Assembly (NCBI GenBank): GCA_023376005.1
Contig: CM042143.1
Location: forward strand, 88,264,914 to 88,328,913
Source of the DNA: Doryteuthis pealeii
Taxonomy: Eukaryota > Mollusca > Cephalopoda > Myopsida > Loliginidae
Direction: 5' to 3'
DNA: 64,000 nucleotides
Shown: piece by piece, positions 10,636 to 21,981 of the stretch
How positions within the stretch are numbered: position 1 is the stretch's first letter
Layout: every line of letters begins with the position of its first letter
Program-made: the position numbers and the translations under genes
The notes under the pieces: generated by a model
Databases searched by the model: none
The model's input: only the letters and a program-made list of their open reading frames with translations
Told to the model about the DNA's origin: nothing

Positions 10636-11094
10636 TAGATATATATGTATATATATATATAATTTTTTTTAACATAACTTATGAACAAAATAATAGAAAG
10701 TATAAATCTAACATCCAAAAAATGTTCTCATAATATTCCAAGTTTTTATTCGATTTATAAATTCAGATTTTATTAAGAAAAAAAAAATTTAGATCAAAAC
10801 TTTTATAAAGTGAAAAAAAACTTTTTTTTTTTAAATTGTATATGCATGTTTTCAGTTCTGTTGGAACATCAGAAAAAAAAAAGAAAGAAAATTCTATTTG
10901 CATTCATAATTGACCTGATAAAATAGATCAATTTTACCAAAAATGTGATTGGTGATGTTTCAACATTCAGAACCAAAAAAATAAAAAATAAAAAAGAACA
11001 ATTATTTCTCTACTGACCAATTCTTGTAGAGAAAGAATGGAAAAAAATTATTGAAAACAAAGAAAATGTATTCTTTCATTTTGCTTTTCCCTCC

Positions 11095-11136
<42 letters not shown>

Positions 11137-11433
11137 TATGCAGATACACATATTCACACACATACGTATATACACACACAAACTCATATACATACATTCA
11201 CACATAAACACACAATGGTACCTAGTTACTGAAACTTTCTCACCTATGCAATCTACAGGCCATATCATAGAATTTGATAATGATATTTCTGGTCTGAAGA
11301 TTGCATATGCGAGAATCTGTCTTTACCCAGACACCATTGACTTCATGTTCGTGTTACCTTAACTTAAATATAAATGCTCTATAAATGATATTGAGCACTG
11401 TTTACTTATAAATATAGCACCCATATCATCTAC

Positions 11434-11478
<45 letters not shown>

Positions 11479-11500
11479 CTACTAATTCTAATCATACATA
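10570..11500. repeat. Simple-sequence cluster
   Basis: TA/TATG tracts (10,580-10,665), a CA tract (11,106-11,132) with CACATACA-type variants after it, and another TA tract (11,437-11,478). No gene was recognised. Confidence 0.8.
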
Positions 11501-11908
11501 CATGACAACATGCATATGCATCTATATACACACATAAATACACACACAGATTTCTTTCCTTTCTTACTCTAATCATTTTTGTAAATCTTTATTGAAATAA
11601 ATTCGTTGAATAACTCATTCTTTGTTCACTTTTCAAAATGCATAACAAATATTTTTTTTTGTTTTGTTGTTGTTTCAAGAAATCCCTGAAAGATTTCTCA
11701 GGGATGGACTAAAGAGCACAATATCTTGGAGGGAGGGGCATTAAAACAAAACATACACATGCACAGAAAGGTTTGAGGGGATGGGGCATGAATATAATCA
11801 TATCATGTTTATCATCTTCCAACCATTTTGCTTTTATGTGTGTCTGGACCCAACGTGCTTCAGTTTCAGCGCTTTATTTGGATATCTTGGTGTATGTTTG
11901 GTAAATCT

Positions 11909-12120
11909 GGAGCCATCACAGAACTTTGAACCTAACCCTTTATTCAGTCCATGGGGGTATCCTGTTCTCATTCCGCTAACCATAGCTGGGATACAGGTGT
12001 AACATAGAATAATAATTAATACAGCTTAACACCTGTACCGCAGCTATGTTTAGCAGAATGAGAACAGGATACCCCCATGGACTGAATAAAGGGTTAGGTT
12101 CAAAGTTCCGTGATGGCTCC
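11909..12120. repeat. Inverted repeat, 92-bp arms, 28-bp spacer
   Basis: Left arm 11,909-12,000 and right arm 12,029-12,120 are reverse complements with few mismatches (for example GGGGGTATCCTGTTCTCATT against its complement at 12,060). A single arm-like copy with the same flank occurs at 14,685-14,845, so the arm is a dispersed repeat. Confidence 0.85.
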
Positions 12121-12305
12121 TGATTACAACAAGAAGGTTCCTGAATCCGAGAAGGTTCCTGAGTCCGACAAGAAATACCTGAAGAAGGCTGGAGGGCACA
12201 TCGGCCAAAATGTTGTACAGATAACAATGAAGATGAGGACAATAGTCCAAATAATCCAAATAATCCTAATTCTCAAGCCTCATCTCAAAAATTCAGAGAA
12301 ATAAA
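12121..12305 (+). repeat. Flank of the dispersed inverted repeat
   Basis: The sequence from CTGATTACAACAAGAAGG to AGATGAGGACAATAGTCC continues the repeat, and its reversed counterpart precedes the copy at 14,685. A 64-codon frame here is conserved only as repeat sequence, so coding function is not supported. Confidence 0.5.
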
Positions 12306-12365
12306 ATGTGTTTATCTCGCATATCATTTTAATTCAATCTTCCTATTTGATACACGATTCAAGGG

Positions 12366-12614
12366 GCCGGGTTAGCTCAGTTGGTAGAGCGTTCGGCTAG
12401 AAACCACAAGGTTCCTAGTTCGATACCGGTCTGCATCAACTCAGCATATGAAGTAGCACAGGGATCTGTGCAGTAAAGTAAGGAGCTGATGGTAGGTGTG
12501 GCCCTCCACCTCAGATACTAAAACAATCTCCTTGGTCTAGCGTTATTGAAAAGGGGATAGACTCTCTCGCTGACTGGCTGATATCAACTTTAGGTCGCCC
12601 CGTATACTTTACTT
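12366..12614 (+). repeat. tRNA-derived SINE, family 1
   Basis: A full-length copy with A box TAGCTCAGTTGG and B box GTTCGATACC, and the same body as the copy at 1,719. Confidence 0.9.
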
Positions 12615-12619
12615 TTTTT

Positions 12620-13400
12620 TTTACTTATTTGATACATTGTTGAATATTACCCATGGGAAATGCAAACAGCCTTGTTCAAGATTTGAACCCGTATCACTGA
12701 GTCCATTTCCTATAAAGATAAATATTATCAGTTTGTACAATCTGACCTCTTTTTCAATAGGGAAATTTTTCAGCTAGTAATGACAATCGGTTATCTCAAA
12801 TTTAAGCTGAAATCATATACAGTATAAGAGATGTGTAATATAAAATTATGCTGTTTAACAGTAGATGACATTATAAAAAACATTTTATTACCATTCAACC
12901 TGTTTCTCTCTTTTCTCTGTGAATCAAATCAACTGGCATAATAATGGTAATTCTAAGAACCTGTTATTCTACTTAATTCTAGAATTATCAGGAATAATCT
13001 TCACACTTGGGTTTCCAACAGTTTCAAATATACTTACTACTAAAACTTTACTGAATTCTTTAGACAGTCAATTAGTGCAGATGAATATGAAAGCTTTTAT
13101 AAAAGGTCACACATGATTTAATGATAAAAAGCCTCCAGTATCTAACCTCATTTCCTTCTTTGTCTATGATAAGAGTTTATTAACCTCTCTAGAGAGTACT
13201 CTCAGCTACAATGGCATAAAAAATGTATAAAAACCCTATTAGTACCTCATCGATAACAAAACACAGACTACTTTGATGTGCGTCTAGAAAGTGCTGTATC
13301 CTTTTAGGACTTCAACATCAGACCACTTGACATACGGTGAATTACCATGACTGTTTCTAGAAGAGACTAGATGAGCCATGAATCTCTTGGGTTCTCAAAT
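12620..13400. other. Unclassified, no gene seen
   Basis: A partial reversed family 2 SINE motif (GAAATGCAAACAGCC...) may lie at 12,656-12,715. The rest is AT-rich and unrecognised. Confidence 0.4.
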
Positions 13401-13404
13401 ATAT

Positions 13405-13850
13405 AACAGCTGTCCATGATGATATTGATGCTTCTATTTAGGAAGGAGTGATGGATTCCAATTAGCACTTTATAGTTAACAGCTGTCCATGATGATATTG
13501 ATGCTCCTATTTAGGAAGGAGTGAAGGATTCTAATTAGCACTTTATAGTTAACTGCTGTCCATGATGATATTGATGCTTCTATTTAGGAAGGGGTGAAGG
13601 ATTCTAATTAGCATTTCATAGTTAACAGCTGTCCATGATGATATTGATGCTTCTATTTAGGAAGGGGTGAAGGATTCTAATTAGCATTTCATAGTTAACA
13701 GCTGTCCATAATGATATTGATGCTTCTATTTTTTTTTAAAGCATCAAGGATTCTAATTAGCATTTCATAGTTAACAGCTGTCCATGAAGATATTGATGCT
13801 TCTATTTAGAAAGGAGTGAATAATTCTAATTAGCATTTTATAGTTACCTT
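13405..13850. repeat. 73-bp minisatellite, about 6 units
   Basis: Units begin at CAGCTGTCCATGATGATATT near 13,409, 13,481, 13,554, 13,627, 13,699 and 13,777. Each contains GAAGGAGTGA and TAATTAGCA motifs. The fifth unit has a T/A-rich replacement. Confidence 0.9.
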
Positions 13851-13986
13851 CATTATATCAAGAATTCGGAGGCTTAAAAATGATATTCAAGATGACACCC
13901 TCCCCTCTCAAGATTTTCATTCCAATGCAAGTTGGACTGGAAAATGTATCGTTCTAAGAAAAATTTCACTGTGATATGTATTATGG

Positions 13987-14008
<22 letters not shown>

Positions 14009-14055
<47 letters not shown>

Positions 14056-14187
14056 GAAGAAGGATTGGAGTAAATCTGAGAGAATGTAGTAGAGATATGT
14101 GGAACACAGGAACAAAACTCAGACAAGCGAAATATATTCCTACATATGCTTGTCTGAGTTTTGTTCCTGTGTTCCACATATCTCTAC

Positions 14188-14228
<41 letters not shown>
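14009..14228. repeat. Perfect 42-bp hairpin between TA tracts
   Basis: Left arm 14,087-14,128 and right arm 14,148-14,189 are exact reverse complements by my reading, separated by 19 bp. TA tracts of about 40 bp lie on both sides (14,009-14,052 and 14,191-14,227), and a CA tract precedes the left one. Confidence 0.9.
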
Positions 14229-14229
<1 letters not shown>

Positions 14230-14238
<9 letters not shown>

Positions 14239-14684
14239 CAGAGGGAATATAGTTTGCTATATTTATAAGCAAAGGGTGCTCAGTATCATTAATAAAGCAT
14301 GTATCAATGATACAATAGGTTAGAGTAGTGAAGACATGACGTCAACAGCACTTGGTAACAGTTTCTCATTTATGAGATTTTCAAACCAAGACTTGGTCTG
14401 GCATTAACTCTTTGCCTACTTTAAACCACTCATAGCAGCTCTCCCATCACCGCACATACCACACCCGAGCAAAGTACAAAAAGTGATGGTTAGTTCATTA
14501 TAATTGAGCAGAAGGATTCAGATTACAATACTAATAGGACTTTATTTGAATAGAATGAGTTCTGAGATGAATAAATAGTGAACTTTGAAAGATCCTATCA
14601 TTCAGGTAAAAATACCAAAAGAATTAGTATTATTTGGACTATTGTCCTCATCTTCATTGTTATCTGTACAATGTTTTAGCCGAT
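14230..14684. other. Unclassified, no gene seen
   Basis: No recognised element or coding signal. Confidence 0.4.
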
Positions 14685-14845
14685 GTGCTCTCCACCTTCT
14701 TCAGGTATTTTTCTTTGTCAGACTCTGGAACCTTCTTGTCATAATCAGGAGCCATCACGGAACTTTATTCAGTCCACAGGGTATCCTGTTCTCATTCCGC
14801 TAACCGTAGCTGGGGTACAGGTGTTAAGCTGTGCTAATTATTATT
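14685..14845 (-). repeat. Single copy of the 11.9-kb dispersed repeat
   Basis: It shares GGAGCCATCACGGAACTTTA, GTATCCTGTTCTCATTCCGC and TACAGGTGTTAAGCTG with the inverted repeat at 11,909-12,120. The first section is the reverse of 12,121-12,200. Confidence 0.75.
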
Positions 14846-14999
14846 CTATGTTACTGTTGCCCCTGACCAGGATTGAACCTGCAGTCTAGAGATAAATGTC
14901 ACTTAGAACTGTCTTAACCTAACTTCTTTATCCACTAGGCTATGTGTCTGATTCCAAGAAATAATACCAAAAGAATTTAGTACAGAGAAATTTGGTAAG

Positions 15000-15055
15000 C
15001 AAAGATTTAAATGACCCAAAAAAGGTTGATATGCTGTAAAACAAAACAAGCAAAT
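15000..15055 (+). repeat. Shared SINE/LINE 3' tail
   Basis: The motif AAATGACCCAAAAAAGGTTG with a GATATGC core and an AAACAAAACAAGC end is a lone tail copy. Confidence 0.55.
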
Positions 15056-15059
15056 GAAA

Positions 15060-16886
15060 AGAACTTACATTTGAATATCCTTTTATATTGCAATGCAGGA
15101 TTTAATTATAATATAAACATCTGCAGACAATGTGCCTTGACTACAGACATGAAAAGTGAAATGTCTATCTTCAATGCTGAAGCATGTGCTATAGATCTAG
15201 CACTTAGAATTATTTCAATAAATACAAACCAAAAATTTATAATATTTTCTGATTCATTATTTGTACTAATCTTATTATAATGGAGATTGTGTGTTTTTCT
15301 GTCTGTAACCGAAACTATATTACTACTCAAGTCACAATTCCCTTCATTATTTATATCACATTCTCCATGATTTTATTTATATTTAAACCTCAATTATTAA
15401 TAAAATTGCTTCACCTTTTTATTAGTGTTGTCCATATCTACATACAAATAACATGCAATTGTATTTATATATACAAAAAATAGCGGTTTACAGTGTGAAT
15501 GGGAAGGCTAATTTGCATATTGATATTAAAAATGTGATTTTATTAAATATGTGCTTAGTATTATTGATTTTTAATTGTTTGGTTTTATTTTAATGAATAT
15601 AAGCAAAAATCTCTTCAATGAATCTTAAATGAAATCCATTAACAAGAAAAAATAACTGTCATTTTATTCTTTATTTCCTAATTTAACTAAATAGTTAAAT
15701 AAGTAAAATTCAGTAATGAAAGACGGGAGTGATGGAAGAGTAAGTTTCATTTCTATTTTTCTATTATACCCCCACTCTGTTACATATCTTTTTATCTGCC
15801 TTCTTATTAGACTTTCTAATTTTATACGATATTTCATTAAATTAAAACTAAAATACTTGCACCCGTAGGGTGCATATATTTGCTAGTTACACTAAAAAAC
15901 AAAACACTTGACAACCCATTAATAGTCAGGTTACTATGTAAACTAAATTCACTATCAAGTCAAAAGAAGTTGTGATGCAATGGATCCCAAGATATGTAGA
16001 AATAACAGGAAATGACAAAGCTGATTCAGCTGCAAAATGTATTGAATAAAGAAATTGACCCAAACTCCAAGGTCTCATATACAGTATGACAGCCGCCCCA
16101 GCTAGGAAATGAGTAATGACAGAGTCCGACTGCTGAAGACACTTTTATTTGGGTAAATACGGGAGTTGTCACCTATCCTCCTGTTTCGCAACTGGTCTTC
16201 AACGTGAAACTACAATAGAATACAAAGGGCTATGTAGTTTCTCTAATATACAACTAATAAAATCGAAAAGAGGAGGAAAAGTTCCAAGCATGTATTTACC
16301 TTCTTGTCGCCTCAAATCCTGCTGCTAAAAGAATTCAAAACCAGCGCCACGCAAACATGTGACTTTTACCGGTGTCAAACGGTGCCTGTACCCATGCAAT
16401 AGGATGGCCGAACAAAACAAGGGAGATAATTATCTTGCATTTACATACAGATCTAAAGAACCAAATAAGATTTATCAAGCAAAAATGGCAACAACATTGG
16501 AATAGTACTAGTAGTGCATCAATTAAGCCAACAATAGGAGAATGGAAGCTGGGATATAGAAAATTCTGATGGGAAGAAGTAATACTGGCTCGGTTGTGCA
16601 TTGGCCATACAAATCATGCATACTCTTTTATGCTCAAGCAGGAAATTCAATCACGTGCGGGACATACCAAACACCCTACACTGCCAAACATTTCCTCATT
16701 GTGTGTGCAGTTTTCGCTCCAAACAGAAAGAAATATTTCAATGCAAATAATATGATGGATCTGTTTGAGAATACTAACATGGATGATATTTTATCCTTCT
16801 TGAGAGAAATAAAAATATATCGAATCAGATATAAAATACATCCACGAAATACATTTACAAAAATTACACCTGTAAAGGAAACTTAA
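15060..16886 (+). pseudogene. RNase H-bearing LINE, 3' half, broken
   Basis: Encodes the end of a non-LTR retrotransposon ORF2 in pieces. At 15,090-15,269 lies the first part of an RNase H domain, with FNAEACAIDLALRI (catalytic Glu) and FIIFSDS (catalytic Asp). At 15,887-16,050 the domain resumes: WIPRYVEITGNDKADSAAK holds the final conserved Asp, with one frameshift before it. At about 16,385-16,570 is a linker (IRFIKQKWQQHWN, IKPTIGEW). At 16,570-16,886 is the zinc-binding tail (CGTYQTPYTAKHFLIVC) and DILSFLREI. A Helitron splits the RNase H domain and an unidentified insert lies near 16,060-16,370. RNase H suggests the I superfamily. The copy is inactive. Confidence 0.85.
15270..15886 (+). 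mobile_element. Non-autonomous Helitron inside the LINE
   Basis: The 617-bp segment starts with TC after A and ends with CTAG before T, as Helitrons do. A perfect hairpin (GCACCC-GTA-GGGTGC, 15,859-15,873) precedes the CTAG end by about 10 bases. No target duplication is present. Removing exactly this segment puts the two RNase H pieces of the LINE back in one frame, which independently confirms both boundaries. The interior is AT-rich and encodes no Rep/helicase. It shares 5' sequence (CTGTCTGTAACCGAAACTAT) with the units at 26,455, 38,700 and 53,545. Confidence 0.88.
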
Positions 16887-16918
16887 GTACCAACTTTTAT
16901 CTCACACTCTAACAGCTT

Positions 16919-16973
16919 TTGGCTTTAAATAACCCACAGGGTTATTATACCATTAAACAAACCAAACCAAATG
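16919..16973 (+). repeat. LINE 3' tail
   Basis: GGCTTTAAATAACCCACAGG, a short core and AAACAAACCAAACC follow the LINE frame by only about 35 bp. This is the same tail that ends the SINE families. Two more tail copies with flanks follow at about 17,049-17,110 and 17,193-17,240. Confidence 0.75.
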
Positions 16974-17239
16974 AAGTTAATGAAAATTATTTATACCACT
17001 TTGAAGATATTAAGGACTTGAAAGATAGAAACTTTCATTAAAATGACATGTTTCGCCATTAAATAACCCAAAAAGAGTTGATACGCCGTAAAACAAACAA
17101 ACCAAACCAAATGAAATTAATGAAAATTATTTATACCAATTTGAAGATATTAAGATCTTGAAAGATAGAAATGTTTATCAAAATGATGTGTTTTGGCATT
17201 AAATGACCCAAAAAGGGTTGATATGCCATCAAACAAAAC

Positions 17240-17790
17240 AAACGAAATGTTGGCTATAATCAGAATTTCAAATGAAAGGATTAAAACTTTTTTGATGCAA
17301 ATTTTATTTCTTCTTGAAATTTGATCATTATCATTTGTATTTACATTCACATGTTTTGAGAAATTACATTTTATATTTTCTTCAATTCATTTTTATAATA
17401 AACTTTGAGCCATTGTTACATTTTACCCGCAAAAAACTCTTTGGTTGCCCTTTGCTCTCTTTGTCACTCCAGTCTCGAGCAGCTGACAATGCACTCTTAT
17501 CCCCCCTCACACACTCACAGACCTGGATATAAATAACTCATCTACCAGCAATGCACAATATATACCTGCCATAAAATGCCCCACGGGATGCTCACTTCCT
17601 GCCGGGTAACCCAACATTAAACGACATTGTGCCACATTTTGGCCTCATGGGGAGCCAAATAAATACCGGTGCCATGAAATGTTGGGGGTGGGGCTGGGGT
17701 TATGAGGGTAGTTTTAACTGCTGCTTACCAAAAATTTATCTTCTGACTTTACAGTTTGAGTTATCAGTAATCAACCTCCTATTCATAATA
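17240..17790. other. Unclassified, no gene seen
   Basis: No element boundary or coding motif recognised. Confidence 0.4.
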
Positions 17791-17796
17791 CCCTGT

Positions 17797-17885
17797 TTCA
17801 CCCCAAATAAGACAGGGCTTATATTAATTTTCACTCTGAAATATAACACTAGGGCTTATTTTTTTTTGGGGGGGGGTGTCTTATT
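17797..17885. repeat. Dispersed repeat with AATAAGACAGGG motif
   Basis: The sequence CCAAATAAGACAGGGCTTAT through GGGGGTGTCTTATTC has near-palindromic ends. A diverged relative lies at 19,062-19,165. It resembles short DNA-transposon remnants, but I cannot name the family. Confidence 0.5.
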
Positions 17886-17975
17886 CTTGATATATTGAAA
17901 AATGACATTACAAAGTAGAAAATTACGAAATTTCTAAATAAAAGAAAAGAAATTTCTAAATAAAAGAAAAAAAAT

Positions 17976-18407
17976 CTACCCGGCGACGTCTGGGTAGAGG
18001 GGAGCAAAAATGTTAGTCTCACAGATCCATTATTACTAAATCCCAAATTTGATACTCGCAGGATTCCCCGTTAAAATCCCCAAGTAAAAAAGACTTTGCA
18101 TTGATCCGGCTTGGTGAGGCGTCAGAAAAAAAAAAGTGCACAGACACTGAAAAAAATTAATGTCTCCTATTTAAAATATCAAAGGCAAAGAAAAATCCAT
18201 GCTGTTGCTATTTAAATCTTATTTTTTAATTATCTTTGTAAATATAAATCAAATCTTCATTATTTTTGCTCAAAAAGCAAGATCTGGTGATAGTGAACAT
18301 GTATATGTATATATTTACTTTGTCATTAATTGTTTTATTTTCATAGTTTCCTCCTTACATACATACATATATACATACACACAAACTGCCCTTTAAATGT
18401 GTATAGA
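17976..18407 (-). mobile_element. Helitron, family with CTACCC/GGGTAG hairpin
   Basis: The left end on the plus strand has a hairpin CTACCCGGCGACGTCTGGGTAG (split as CTACCC and GGGTAG arms at 17,976-17,997). The right end reads ...GTGTATAGA, so the minus-strand 5' end is TCTATAC. The interior closely resembles the element at 34,889-35,276. The CTAG expected at the 3' end is lost. Confidence 0.7.
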
Positions 18408-18419
18408 TTAACATATTCT

Positions 18420-19060
18420 TTTATTCAAAAACATCCTGAATGACAATTCATTCAAAAATAATCCTATCATCCTCTGGAATGTTATTGTTCTGCAAGTCAC
18501 TGGATTCCAAAATTCCTGCAGACTTTTTGTATGACTCAATTTCTTGTAGAATTTTCATTCCTACTCTCTCATGCCGAGCAATGTGAAGTTCTTAGCCAGG
18601 TAGCCTGTTAATGTTTATTTCTTTCATCTTTCTGATGATCTTGTAAGATTCATAGTGATAATACTTGAAGATAAAACTCCGACAAAGGTTGATAGACAAA
18701 ACATTTTATATACAGCACAGAATAAACGGTACATAATACATAGAGGTGTACATGAACATACATACATAAGTAATACAGAGTTACATGTAAAAGGATAAAC
18801 ATAAAAGCAACAGACATTAGACTAGGAATAGTCCATGCTGTATAAATCACTTACAGTAATGTAAGGGGGGGCCAAAGCCCCAACGAGAAGGGGGTAGACC
18901 AGAGTCTAACCCATAGTGTCTCGTAGTTCGGCAGGCAAAGAGAGAAAGAGAAATTCAAATCAGCCGCTTAAATACACCCGAGGCCCCTAGCGGGAACCAG
19001 CGAAACTAAACGGGCAGACAACTCTCCAGGCAAATACGAAAATAACGCCACAATCTCAAC
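18420..19060. other. Unclassified, GC-richer tail
   Basis: A G/C-richer block at 18,865-19,030 (CCAAAGCCCCAACGAGAAGG onward) stands out from the AT-rich surroundings. I do not recognise it and see no coding frame. Confidence 0.4.
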
Positions 19061-19061
19061 T

Positions 19062-19180
19062 AAGGCTTATTTTAAGGGGAGAGCTTATATCAAAATCACC
19101 CTGAAAAATTATGCTAGGTCTTATTTTGCAGATAGGTCTTCCTTTCAGGGAAATACATGCAATGATAGGGTGCTTTTTTT
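19062..19180. repeat. Short inverted repeat at the duplication edge
   Basis: AAAATCACCCT (19,092-19,102) and AGGGTGCTTTT (19,167-19,177) are inverted copies about 64 bp apart. The palindrome centre at 46,358 is built on exactly this pair. Confidence 0.8.
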
Positions 19181-19499
19181 AACTACTTTTAAAATTAAAG
19201 GCACTTATGGTGTAATGGTTATCACAGCCACCAAAAATTTGATGACAAACCTCTGTTATTTGAACATGATAAGTTTACTAACTCAATCATGCCAATTCTG
19301 TTATTATAAACATCTCCCTATCTCTCTCTGTGTGGCTGATTACTATAGGACAATTGGAGGACAATAAACTTGTTGACAAAAAGACTTTGGTTTGATTTTG
19401 TTTTATGGCATATCAACCTCAGTGGGTCACTCAATGCCAATGAAGTTTTGAAATAGATTAATTCTTAATGGATAATACAATTTTTTTATAAATACATCT

Positions 19500-19745
19500 T
19501 TCTATTTAACCCATAGATGGAACCCTAACAGGTACTACCACTCTGGGTCAGAGTGGACCAGTGAGCAATGGTGATGAAGGGGTGCTCCACATTCCCCAAA
19601 CCTCCAAAACTGGAACCTCACCATCAGATAGAGTTTAACGTCATTCCCAGGACATGTAGACCCTCAGCCACTGCCTTCTAGCGCCCATATGATAAAAAGG
19701 GGTTGGGGCTTGCCATGAGGGACAAAAAGACTTGCACCCGAATTT
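19500..19745 (-). repeat. Interspersed repeat R (unclassified), copy
   Basis: Landmarks are AACCCATAGATGGAACCCTA, GGGTCAGAGTGGACC, CCTCACCATCAGATAGAG and CATATGATAAAAAGG. Related copies at about 22,650, 29,185, 32,460, 33,715, 42,270, 59,440 and 63,100 show it is an abundant family. Several copies run into the shared tail in reverse, so the element probably reads on the minus strand. Confidence 0.7.
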
Positions 19746-19857
19746 ATTTTTAAAAGCCAGCACAGAGTTACCCGGGATTTTGATTTAAGAGTCATTTTCA
19801 CACATGAAGAAATGACTCCATTTATAAGAAATGAAAACCCAGTACGTTACACGTCTG

Positions 19858-19975
19858 GAGCACTGCTTAATTTGCTGCCATTTTGAATAGCCTCAAAACA
19901 ACTATTTTTTTGCAAAATTAAAATATTTTGTGCTATAAACCAATTCTAAACAATGCAGAGTTTTCGTTCAAAATA
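19858..19975. repeat. Fragment shared with the mariner-type element
   Basis: GAGCACTGCTTAATTTGCTG through CAATTCTAAACAATGCAGAG matches 2,358-2,465 within the mariner-type element. A second short match (CAGCCACC...TTTGATGACAAACCTC, 19,225-19,256) matches its transposase start. Confidence 0.6.
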
Positions 19976-19980
19976 AATAA

Positions 19981-20245
19981 TGAAGGCACATGTGGTGTAA
20001 TGGTTATCATCATAGGTAATAGACATAGCAAAATGAGTTCAATCCTGGATGAGTCTGGTTGCATTTCACATAACGCTAATACTCTTGGGAAACATATGAA
20101 CCAAACTGTTCTCCTTCCAGCTATGGGTAAATATTAGGTCAGACTGAGCTCTTTAAGCCTGGTATTGCAACTGATTTAGGAGAAAGAAAAACTCTGAATT
20201 TGAACCTGCTTAAAAATTGACCTTGTGTCACATCCTGCTTTTATG
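19981..20245 (+). repeat. SINE family 2 (copy A)
   Basis: A box TGGTGTAATGG, body CTGGTTGCATTTCACATAAC and CCAGCTATGGGTAAAT. Counterparts are 45,246-45,515 (reverse) and 47,196-47,460. Confidence 0.85.
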
Positions 20246-20246
20246 T

Positions 20247-20502
20247 AAGTAAGTAAAGTCGTCAGGGTGGCCTGAAGTCAGTATCAGCAGACAGACAGCA
20301 AGGGAGTCTATCCCCTTTACATTAGTGCTAGACTAAGAAGATTGTTTTGGCATCTGAGGTGGAGTGTCACACCTATCATCAGTTCCTCACTTTACTGCAC
20401 TGATCTCTGTGCTACTCATACGCTGAATTGGTGAGGGCCAGTTTCAAAGCTAGAACCTTGTGGTTCCTTGGCGGACACTCTCCCGACTAAGTTAAACTGG
20501 TG
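20247..20502 (-). repeat. SINE family 1 (copy A)
   Basis: A reverse-strand family 1 SINE with a diverged head (CCGACTAAGTTAAAC in place of the usual A box region). Counterparts lie at 44,995-45,250 and 47,460-47,712. Confidence 0.85.
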
Positions 20503-20678
20503 TGTAGGCGTTGGTATATCATGTCAAAGTCTCTGCACAGGATACAGTCAGCATATTCTAAACCCCACCAACAGAGCACCTGCACACTTTGTAACCTTCT
20601 GTTCGACATTTTAGTTATTTACACATCGCTGAAGGTGTCATGAAGTGAAATACCATTCACTTTAGACTAACACAGCTT

Positions 20679-20873
20679 AAAGTCAGCAGAGTGGCCTATT
20701 GTCGTATCAACCATACAACGAGGGAGTCTATCCCCTTTTCGCTAGCGCTAGACCAGGGATATTGTTTTTGCATCTGAGGTGGAGTGCTTACACCTACATT
20801 CAGCTCCCACACTATACGTGCAGATCCAAGCTGTTGTACTCACGCACTGAGTTGGCAAGGGCCGGTATCAACC
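20679..20873 (-). repeat. SINE family 1, head missing (copy A)
   Basis: The body is present from AAAGTCAGCAGAGTGG to the B-box-side GGGCCGGTATC, but the tRNA-like head is missing. Counterparts are 44,622-44,821 and 47,885-48,083. Confidence 0.8.
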
Positions 20874-21688
20874 CATCCAAGATGAAAGTTTTTATCATAA
20901 ACAAGGAAAGGGAAGAAAAATGATATGCTACATAGAAAAATATAATAAGAAAGAAAGAAAGAAGAGAGATGGGGAAAGATAAAGATAGGGTGAACGCACG
21001 GAAGCGATAACGCTAATCTGTTTCTATTGAACATGGTGAAAAGATGAAAGAGAGAAAAATGTGAGAGAGAATTAAATCGAAATTATTATACTTTTTAAAT
21101 ATTGAAGTATTTCGCAATAGCTCTTTAGTAAACATATCAAACGTTGTAATAATTAAATTATCATACTGTGGTATATCCACAGGTCCTGCTATTTCGTATT
21201 TCATAGATAAATTGAGTTGGCACGTGCCGGTATTGAATCTACTTAAATAGGACAACTGGTTCAGTTACTGTTTGGTTACGTCAAATTGGATCTAGCCACT
21301 TTAAGTGCTATAATAGGGATATAAGGCTTTAGTGCAATTCTATAGTTCAAAATACAAATCCGATTATGTCAATTTGATTGAATTAATTAAGTGCAAATAG
21401 ATCCTCTCTATTCGGGACGCAGCTGCGAACCAAAAACGATCGCTAATACAAACCATTATTATTTATGGGCGGAATCAAAGTAAACTAAAAAAAATGTCTT
21501 TATCAGATTTCTATCATTCATATACTCTGCCCATTCGTATATAATTGACAAACAAGGGTATTCAATATTTAGATGATACTACAAGTACACGGTTTCTACA
21601 TGGTTATCACGAGCTGACTTAATGAGTCAGTGGTGGACCAATATTTTACGGTATTATTAGTGGTCTGCTCAATATCAGAGATAGAGCT

Positions 21689-21729
<41 letters not shown>

Positions 21730-21947
21730 GGGGTGTGTGGTGGTGTTCATAAAAAAAATTGCTATAATTTTTTAGTTCTCCTGGAGGTGTCCCTTGAACA
21801 CCGAAACCTTGGTAGAGAGAAAACTTTTTTTTATATAACTATATATAAATATATATATATATATTATATATAAATATTTTAATATGAAATTTTTGGGAGA
21901 CCTGTTTTCATACTTTAGCGTATTCACTAGACAAATTCTGTCTGACG

Positions 21948-21981
<34 letters not shown>

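Noticed and set aside
13874..14272. A 132-codon frame rich in Tyr-Ile repeats
   Set aside because: It is a translation of TA tracts and the hairpin; no gene-like composition.
21013..21255. 80-codon frame conserved in copies A and B as a hypothetical gene
   Set aside because: Conservation is explained by the recent duplication; copy C breaks it, and no motif is present.
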